Origin: Pseudomonadota bacterium | GTDB lineage: Bacteria; Pseudomonadota; Alphaproteobacteria; Reyranellales; Reyranellaceae | Reading direction: 5' to 3' | Length of the DNA: 6,093 nucleotides | Assembly (NCBI GenBank): GCA_023436825.1 | Contig: JAEZHS010000679.1 | Span: forward strand, 1 to 6,093 | Shown here: one piece after another, positions 1 to 4,847 of the stretch | Layout of the letters: every line of letters begins with the position of its first letter | Numbering within the stretch: position 1 is the stretch's first letter | Program-made: the position numbers and the translations under genes | The notes under the pieces: model-generated | What the model saw: the letters and a program-made list of their open reading frames with translations, nothing else | Database searches by the model: none | Told to the model about the DNA's origin: nothing

Positions 1-1186
1 GATCGTGCCAGAAGTAGGTGCCGTAGGCACCGCCCCAGTAGTAGTCGTTGGGCGAGCCGGGCAACGGATTGCGGCCCTGTTCGGTGCGCACGGCGAAGCC
101 GAGGCCGAAGCCCTGCCCCATGCGTGCGGAGGGCTCCAGCGCCTCAAAGCGCCACATGTCGGCGCCCATCTTGACGTCGGGCGGGAGCGCGTCGGCCGTC
201 ATCAGGTCGATGCTCTTGCGCGACAGCAGCCGCACGCCGTCGAGCTGGCCGCCATTGGCGAACATCTGCAGGAAGCGCGCATAGTCCGCCGCGGTCGACA
301 CCATGCCGCCGCCGCCCGACCGCCAAGTGAACTTCTCGCTGACGTCAGGGATCGAGGGTAGCTCGTTCTTGGGCCCCTCCTTCATCGGCCTGGCGCCGCG
401 CGCCTTCTTGTCGGCGCCAACCTCGAAGCCGGTATCGCCCATCTTGAGCGGCTTGGTGATGCGCTCCTCGATGAACTTGTCGAGCGGCATGCCCGAGGCG
501 ACCTCGACGACGCGGCCCAGCACGTCGGTCGACATGGAGTATTCCCAGGTCGTGCCCGGCTGGTACATCAGCGACAGCTTGGCAAGCTTGTCGGCCATCT
601 CGGCCGTGGTCTGGCTGCGGTCGTTGACGTTCATGTCGAGATAGGACTGCTTGATCTGGTTGGCGCCCGGCGCGCCGTAGGTCAGGCCCGAGGTGTGGCG
701 CATCAGGTCCTGCACGGTCATCGGCCGGACCTGCGGCTCCTGCACGTATTCGACGGTGCCGTCCTCCTTCTTCTTCTCGACGGCGACCTTGGTGTTGGCG
801 AAGCCCGGGATGTAGCGCGACACCGGGTCGGCGAGCGTGAGCTTGCCCTCCTCCATCAGCATCATGGCGGCGACGCTGACGATCGGCTTGGTCATCGAGG
901 CGATGCGGAAGATGGTGTCGTTGGTCATCGGCACCTTGGCTTCCTTGTCGCGGAAGCCGAAGGAATCGAACATCACCAGCTTGCCGTTGCGCGCGATCAG
1001 GACGACGGCGCCCGGCAGCTCGTTGTTCTTCACGCCCTCCTCGATGCGGTCCGACAGGCGCTTCAACCGCGTGGCGACGAAGCCGACCTCCTCCGGAGAC
1101 TGGGCCTTGGGAATACCCTGGGCGACGGCCGGCAAGGCGACGGAAACGGCCACTGCTACGGAACTGACCACGCGAACCAACGACAT
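1..1186 (-). CDS. Exported serine hydrolase, class C beta-lactamase/esterase-like fold (3' end cut by window edge)
   Basis: The frame opens at an ATG (1184-1186) and runs without a stop to the left edge, giving 395 residues. A strong Shine-Dalgarno lies 8 bases upstream. Residues 1-22 form a Sec-type signal peptide ending AVA before Gln23, so the protein should act in the periplasm. The class C catalytic signatures are visible: SMTK at residues 97-100 (Ser97 nucleophile, Lys100 general base), HTSGLTYG near 164-171, YSM at 216-218 (Tyr216) and WGGAYG at 384-389. The third box is a tryptophan-glycine motif, not KTG, and the second is YSM, not YAN. This is the pattern of family VIII esterases and other non-beta-lactamase serine hydrolases, so an esterase, amidase or peptidase is more likely than antibiotic hydrolysis. 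Relatives usually run somewhat beyond 400 residues, so only a few dozen are probably missing. The substrate is unknown. It is divergent from the phospholipase D gene. Confidence 0.9.
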   Translation of the reverse strand, partial: MSLVRVVSSVAVAVSVALPAVAQGIPKAQSPEEVGFVATRLKRLSDRIEEGVKNNELPGAVVLIARNGKLVMFDSFGFRDKEAKVPMTNDTIFRIASMTKPIVSVAAMMLMEEGKLTLADPVSRYIPGFANTKVAVEKKKEDGTVEYVQEPQVRPMTVQDLMRHTSGLTYGAPGANQIKQSYLDMNVNDRSQTTAEMADKLAKLSLMYQPGTTWEYSMSTDVLGRVVEVASGMPLDKFIEERITKPLKMGDTGFEVGADKKARGARPMKEGPKNELPSIPDVSEKFTWRSGGGGMVSTAADYARFLQMFANGGQLDGVRLLSRKSIDLMTADALPPDVKMGADMWRFEALEPSARMGQGFGLGFAVRTEQGRNPLPGSPNDYYWGGAYGTYFWHD

Positions 1187-1190
1187 CTGG

Positions 1191-1200
1191 ATCTCCTCCC
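1191..1200 (-). promoter_or_regulatory. Ribosome binding site of the serine hydrolase
   Basis: On the minus strand this reads GGGAGGAGAT, with GGAGG ending 8 bases before the ATG at 1186. It is the strongest Shine-Dalgarno in the window. It fixes the start of the serine hydrolase in the same frame as the signal peptide and the SMTK motif. Confidence 0.8.
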
Positions 1201-1271
1201 GAACGGTTGGCGGCATCAAAGCAAAACCGCTGCGGCTTCGCGAGGCTCATCGGCGCATTTCATGTGCGACA

Positions 1272-1314
1272 GGCCCGCGGTCCCTGCTGCACTGCGGCGG
1301 GCCATCCCGGCCCG
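1272..1314 (+). other. Overlapping GC-rich hairpin arms in the phospholipase D leader
   Basis: GGCCCGC (1272-1278) can pair with GCGGGCC (1297-1303) across 18 bases. The inner part of that second arm, CGGGCC (1298-1303), can instead pair with GGCCCG (1309-1314) across a 5-base loop. The two stems are mutually exclusive. No T-tract follows either stem, so neither is a standard intrinsic terminator. In DNA this rich in G and C such pairings also arise by chance. Confidence 0.3.
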
Positions 1315-1353
1315 TCACAGGAACCGGCTGATGACCCGCGCGTTGCAGGCTTC

Positions 1354-1367
1354 GGGCAGGCCTGCCC
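1354..1367. promoter_or_regulatory. Perfect 14-base palindrome, candidate operator or hairpin at the phospholipase D start
   Basis: GGGCAGGCCTGCCC is identical to its reverse complement and ends 9 bases before the ATG at 1377. In DNA it could be a dimeric regulator site. In RNA it could fold as a 5-base stem with a GGCC loop that would mask the only purine-rich stretch near the start codon. No regulator is encoded in the window and no second copy of the site was noticed, so its function is open. Confidence 0.35.
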
Positions 1368-1376
1368 ATTGCGCTA

Positions 1377-3182
1377 ATGATCTCCGCACCCCGTAGAACC
1401 CGCATCGCGGTAACAGCCCTGATCGTCCTCGCGTCCTGCAGTGGCGATCTGCCGAGCACGGCCTGGCGTGGTGGGCCGGGAGAACGAGGGTACAGCGCCG
1501 ACGGATCGGCAACGCCACTCGTCGATGTGATCCGCGAACACAACATCGGAAGGCCGGACGCGACAGCGGCGCTTCCCCTCCTCGAGCAACTGCGGAGCGA
1601 AGTCGCGAAGAGTGATCCCAACGGGGCCTTCGCCGGGATCACCTACGACCTGACCAACGGCAACAGCCTGCCGTCGGGGTGGCTGGTGCAAAGCCCGAAT
1701 CGCTGGGGACGTCGCGCCGCCGATCTTCCGTTCTATCCATTCGACTGCCGGGACTGCGAACGCGACATCATGCTGCCAGCCTGCCGCAGCGATGCCGATT
1801 GCCCGAACGGCGGCACCTGCGCACCGATCTGGCCGGCCCCGGCTGCCCCCCAGGTGAGGCGCCAAGCCTGCTTTGGCCATTCCGATGCGCTCATGCTGCT
1901 CGTGCGCGACCTGGTCGCCGGCGCCCGGTACAGCGTCGACATCGCAGCCCTGCAGCCCGTGCCGAACACTCGCTTTCTCGCGGCCTTGCGCGCCGGGTTG
2001 AGCGATCTCGCGGCGAGTGGCCGGCCGGTCACGATCCGCGTCATCGTCGGGCAGTATCCACCCGAGGGCGTCGATGCGGCGGCCCTCCTGTCGTCGCTCA
2101 CCTCGGGGCTGACGCCGGATGGGCGGCTCAGCGTGAGCGTGGCGGCCATGCGCGCCTGCACCGCGGACGAGCCGTGCCGGAGCTTCTCCTGGCCGCACGC
2201 CAAGTTCATCGCGGTCGATGGCAGCGAGGCCCTGGTGGGCGGCCACAATCTCTGGTCCGAGGATTATCTGGTCGACAAGCCGGTGCATGACCTCTCCATG
2301 CGGCTCCGGGGACCTGCCGCCGCCAGCGCCTCGCGCTTCGCCGACCGGCTTTGGGAATTCGTCTGCAGCAACCTCGACAGGAAACCAGCCGTGCAGCTTG
2401 CCCGCTTCGCCGGCGCGGCGAGTGGGATGAGCGGAACGTGTCCCGCAACGCTGCACCCGCCCCCCACGGCCACGGCATCGGGCGGCGGCATGCCGGTGCT
2501 GGCCATCGGACGCCTGGGCGCCGGCATCACGGAGGACTTCGCCAACCAGAGCGAGCTCGCGCGTGACCTTGCCTTCGGCGCGGCGCGTTACACGATCCGC
2601 ATGTCGCAACAGGATATCGGCTTCATTTTGGGCCGGTCCGACGCACTTTTCCCGGAGAGCACGCTCGATCGCCTGCTCGAATTCATGGAGCAGCGTCATG
2701 GCCACGTTTACATCGTGCTGTCCAACCGCGGCGCGTCGGGCAACACCGGTCTGAGCTATGCCAACGACGTCAGTTTCGCCGCCTTCGCACGCCACCTGCG
2801 CGACAGGGTGCAGAAGCAGATCGATGCCCGCGACCCCACGGCACGCTATGAGGTCAGGAAAGGCCCCGACCCCGTCAATGCCCTGCTGTGCACCCATCTC
2901 CATCTTGCGCCGTTGCGCTTCGGACCGGACGCATCGTGGCCGCATGGTGTGGCGATCGGCAATCATGCCAAGCTCTGGATGGTCGACGACCGGCTTTTCT
3001 ACATCGGCTCGGACAATGTTTATCCGGTCAACCTCCAGGAATTCGGCTACATCTTCGACGATCGCCGGGCGGCCCGCGAAGTGCTCGATACCTATTGGAA
3101 TCCGCTGTGGCAATGGTCTCAGCGCGCGGCGCTATCGGGCGAAGGCGTCGAGCCCTGCATCTTTCGCGAACTGACAAGGTGA
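1377..3182 (+). CDS. Streptomyces-type phospholipase D, two HKD motifs, predicted lipoprotein with Cys-rich insertion
   Basis: This 601-residue protein starts at the first ATG after an in-frame stop at 1332. Residues 1-21 form a lipoprotein signal: basic start, hydrophobic core, lipobox LASC with Cys21 as lipidation site. The +2 residue is Ser, consistent with the outer membrane. Two full HKD motifs are present: H274-x-K276-x4-D281 followed by GGHN, and H530-x-K532-x4-D537 followed by GSDN. Family members cleave phosphodiester bonds, typically in phosphatidylcholine-like lipids, through a phosphohistidine intermediate. The surrounding blocks match what I recall of secreted Streptomyces phospholipase D: GWLVQSPNRWG (101-111), SVDIAALQPVPN (186-197), a PAAASASRFADRLWEF block (313-328), MPVLAIGRLGAGI (372-384), SQQDI (410-414), FYIGSDNVYP and QEFGYIF (541-560). 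Residues 124-165 are an extra cysteine-rich segment. There is no strong Shine-Dalgarno. Phosphatidyl transfer and nuclease activity are alternatives; substrate is inferred. Confidence 0.9.
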   Translation: MISAPRRTRIAVTALIVLASCSGDLPSTAWRGGPGERGYSADGSATPLVDVIREHNIGRPDATAALPLLEQLRSEVAKSDPNGAFAGITYDLTNGNSLPSGWLVQSPNRWGRRAADLPFYPFDCRDCERDIMLPACRSDADCPNGGTCAPIWPAPAAPQVRRQACFGHSDALMLLVRDLVAGARYSVDIAALQPVPNTRFLAALRAGLSDLAASGRPVTIRVIVGQYPPEGVDAAALLSSLTSGLTPDGRLSVSVAAMRACTADEPCRSFSWPHAKFIAVDGSEALVGGHNLWSEDYLVDKPVHDLSMRLRGPAAASASRFADRLWEFVCSNLDRKPAVQLARFAGAASGMSGTCPATLHPPPTATASGGGMPVLAIGRLGAGITEDFANQSELARDLAFGAARYTIRMSQQDIGFILGRSDALFPESTLDRLLEFMEQRHGHVYIVLSNRGASGNTGLSYANDVSFAAFARHLRDRVQKQIDARDPTARYEVRKGPDPVNALLCTHLHLAPLRFGPDASWPHGVAIGNHAKLWMVDDRLFYIGSDNVYPVNLQEFGYIFDDRRAAREVLDTYWNPLWQWSQRAALSGEGVEPCIFRELTR

Positions 3183-3204
3183 CCGCCACTGCCCGTCGGC
3201 CTGC

Positions 3205-3262
3205 AAGGGGTGGCTCACCAATGGTCGCAGCAGGCACATGACGGCGCGAAGGGGCGGCTCAC
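3205..3262. repeat. Imperfect 14-base direct repeat in the convergent gap
   Basis: AAGGGGTGGCTCAC (3205-3218) and AAGGGGCGGCTCAC (3249-3262) differ at one base and lie 44 bases apart. The second copy overlaps the stop codon of the HupE-like gene on the other strand. The gap at 3183-3258 holds no long stem followed by a T-tract in either direction, so I see no intrinsic terminator for either converging gene. The repeat may be a short local duplication. Confidence 0.4.
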
Positions 3263-4296
3263 ACCGCGACGATACGCTCCACGAACCACACTGCGCCGAC
3301 CAGTGCCACGATCGCCGACAGGATCTGCGGCAGGCGTGCCAGGCGGCCGGGGCGCGAGGCCCAGACGAGCGGCGGCATGACCACGGCGACGAAGGCGAGC
3401 TGGCCGAGCTCGACGCCGATATTGAAGCCGATCAGCGCCCGCACCAGGGCGTCCCGCGACAGGCCGAGCTCGGAGAGCGCAGAGGCAAAGCCGAGGCCGT
3501 GGATCAGGCCGAACATGGCTGCGATCAGCCAACGCCGTCCTGTGCCGGTAGACGCCACGAGGTTCTCGACGGCGACCCAGACGATCGAGGCGGCAATCAA
3601 CGGCTCGACGATCGACGACGGCACGTCGACCAGGCCCAGCGCCGCCAGGCTCAGGGTGATGCTGTGGGCCACGGTGAAGGCGGTGACGATCTTCACCGTC
3701 TGCCAAAAGCCCGTGGAAAGCGCCAGCAACGCCAACAGGAACAGCAGATGATCGATGCCGCCGATGATGTGCTCGACGCCGAGGCCGAGGTAGAAGACGA
3801 ACTTGCCGGTCGACCTGTCCTCGGCTGCAGCGTCGCTCGCAACCGCGATGGTCGCCGAGCGCTGCCCCTTTTCGAAGATCACCTGCTTGGCGCCACCCGG
3901 CCATTGGACGTCGGCGATCGTGTGATGGTCGACGCCGAGCAGGGTTTCGATGCCGTCGCGGATCGAGAGCATACGTATCGGCGCTGCGCACGCATAGAGC
4001 ACCACGATCTCGATGTTGGCGCGCCCCGCCCCCGGCGGCCTCGTCTCCGACGGAACGCCGGAGCAGGCCGCACCGTCGGCTTCGATCACGACATGCCGCG
4101 CGACTGCAGCCGCGAATTCACGTAGGTCTCGCGTGGCATCGCCCAGCCCCTCGCCGGGCAGGGAAAGCGCGTAGCGCACCGACTGCCCGGCGACCGACAC
4201 CGTGGCATAACCCGTGGTTCCTCCCTGGTGCGCGATGGCCATACCGACGGCGAGCATCGCGGTCGTTGCGGCGGCGAGCGCGTGCAGCCATCTCAT
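3259..4296 (-). CDS. HupE/UreJ-type membrane protein (HupE/UreJ_2 group) with periplasmic N-terminal domain
   Basis: This 345-residue protein starts at an ATG that overlaps the stop of the DUF4340 gene as ATGA. Residues 1-22 look like a signal peptide ending AIA before His23. About 140 extracytoplasmic residues follow, with two cysteines (C78, C103) that could form a disulfide. The C-terminal half (about 166-341) has roughly six membrane segments with HupE/UreJ signatures: GVEHIIGGIDHLLF (173-186), FTVAHSITLS (207-216), VEPLIA (230-235), VENL (243-246), FGLIHGLGFA (262-271) and FNIGVELGQL (291-300). Conserved in-membrane residues H176, D182, H183, H211, E231, E244, H266 and E296 are candidates for metal coordination. 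HupE and UreJ proteins are linked to nickel or cobalt movement near hydrogenases and ureases. Neither enzyme is encoded here. It is the last gene of the operon. Family assignment is firm; the substrate is not known. Confidence 0.9.
   Translation of the reverse strand: MRWLHALAAATTAMLAVGMAIAHQGGTTGYATVSVAGQSVRYALSLPGEGLGDATRDLREFAAAVARHVVIEADGAACSGVPSETRPPGAGRANIEIVVLYACAAPIRMLSIRDGIETLLGVDHHTIADVQWPGGAKQVIFEKGQRSATIAVASDAAAEDRSTGKFVFYLGLGVEHIIGGIDHLLFLLALLALSTGFWQTVKIVTAFTVAHSITLSLAALGLVDVPSSIVEPLIAASIVWVAVENLVASTGTGRRWLIAAMFGLIHGLGFASALSELGLSRDALVRALIGFNIGVELGQLAFVAVVMPPLVWASRPGRLARLPQILSAIVALVGAVWFVERIVAV
4293..4296 (-). other. ATGA start/stop overlap joining DUF4340 and HupE-like genes
   Basis: The ATG of the HupE-like gene (4294-4296) shares bases with the TGA of the DUF4340 gene (4293-4295). 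A GGAGGG stretch lies about 12 bases upstream inside the DUF4340 gene. The arrangement predicts translational coupling and fixes the HupE start right before its signal peptide. Confidence 0.75.
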
Positions 4297-4847
4297 TGCG
4301 GCTTCATGCCCTCCAGCGCCGCCGCCCATTCGGCGCCGATGAAGCGCGACATCAGGTAGACCTTGGGATCGCCGTCGATCCGCATGTACTGCAGGAAGCC
4401 CTCCGGATTGAGGGCGCCGAACCGCACCGTCAGCGGGCGCCCGCCGGGTGCCGCCAGCGTTGCCACTACTACCGGTTCTTCGAGGCCGAACGGACGCGTG
4501 TCGACGCCCGACAGCTCCTCCGCGGCGATCTCGCGGACCGGCCCCGATCGGCGCAGCATTTTAATCGCGGTATCGAGATGGGTCGCGACAGCCCCTTCGA
4601 CCGCGCTGCCGTCCTCCATCGCCCACTTTCCTTCGCCACGGCGCATCAGTCCGACCTGCCGCCCGCCTCCGCCGAGCGAGACCCTCTGCACCGCCTCCGG
4701 CTCGATCGGCAGGACGCCCTTGGCCTCGAACTTTACGAGCTGGCGCTGAACCGGCTGGGCGCCGGTCACCACCATCGCCGCCAGATAAGCCAACGCCACG
4801 ACGGCAAGCAGAGGCATGGCGAGACGCCGGAGCGAAACCGTTCTCAT
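4293..4847 (-). CDS. DUF4340 domain protein, single membrane anchor, ABC-transporter associated
   Basis: This 184-residue protein starts at an ATG sharing ATGA with the stop of the GldG-like gene. After a basic start (RTVSLRR), residues 9-30 form one membrane segment, which leaves the rest probably in the periplasm. The soluble part follows the DUF4340 pattern: a first strand around RVSLGGG (55-61), LMRRGEGKWAMEDG (67-80), a helical block (about 86-100), the PFGLEEP box (119-125), FGALNPEGFLQYMR (143-156) and a final VYLMSRF strand (163-169). DUF4340 proteins are commonly encoded directly after GldG-type ABC auxiliary genes, which is the arrangement here. Their biochemical role is not established; a structural or accessory role in the membrane complex is an inference. 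This version has one domain copy. No catalytic motif or metal site is apparent. Confidence 0.85.
   Translation of the reverse strand: MRTVSLRRLAMPLLAVVALAYLAAMVVTGAQPVQRQLVKFEAKGVLPIEPEAVQRVSLGGGGRQVGLMRRGEGKWAMEDGSAVEGAVATHLDTAIKMLRRSGPVREIAAEELSGVDTRPFGLEEPVVVATLAAPGGRPLTVRFGALNPEGFLQYMRIDGDPKVYLMSRFIGAEWAAALEGMKPQ
4844..4847 (-). other. ATGA start/stop overlap joining GldG-like and DUF4340 genes
   Basis: The ATG of the DUF4340 gene (4845-4847) shares bases with the TGA of the GldG-like gene (4844-4846). This repeats the architecture of the downstream junction and supports one polycistronic unit with coupled translation. A GTG at 4859 in the same frame is a less likely start. Confidence 0.75.

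Larger units (their letters stand above)
1187..1376. promoter_or_regulatory. Divergent intergenic region between serine hydrolase and phospholipase D
   Basis: These 190 bases lie between two divergent starts and must hold the promoter(s) of both genes unless transcription comes from further away. I could not find a convincing -35/-10 pair on either strand. The least GC-rich part is around 1213-1227. The region holds the hydrolase ribosome binding site, several GC-rich inverted arms (1272-1314) and a perfect palindrome (1354-1367). No small open reading frame with a credible ribosome binding site was seen. Confidence 0.45.

Noticed and set aside
345..1250. Minus-strand open frame of 301 codons overlapping the serine hydrolase in another frame
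   Set aside because: Its translation is arginine-rich and featureless, while the overlapping frame from 1186 has a signal peptide, a strong ribosome binding site and all catalytic motifs of the hydrolase.
1187..1376. Sigma-70 promoter with TTGGCG at 1207-1212
   Set aside because: No acceptable -10 hexamer lies at the required spacing, and single hexamer matches are common by chance.
1374..3113. Long open frame of 579 codons on the minus strand, antisense to the phospholipase D
   Set aside because: It lies opposite a gene with a lipobox, two full HKD motifs and family-wide conserved blocks. Its own translation shows no recognisable domain and is rich in Arg, Gly and Ala, as expected of a complementary frame in GC-rich DNA.
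3183..3258. Bidirectional intrinsic terminator between the converging genes
   Set aside because: Only short stems are present (for example GGTG-gct-CACC near 3208-3219) and no T-tract follows on either strand.
3238..4125. Plus-strand open frame of 295 codons opposite the HupE-like gene
   Set aside because: It mirrors a gene with clear HupE/UreJ signatures. Its translation is a low-complexity Asp/Arg/Gln-rich product, typical of an antisense shadow.
4297..4329. Upstream ATG (4327-4329) that would lengthen the HupE-like protein by 11 residues
   Set aside because: It would place a glycine-rich hydrophilic stretch before the signal peptide and create a 37-base overlap. The ATG at 4296 gives a normal signal peptide and the same ATGA overlap as the other junction.
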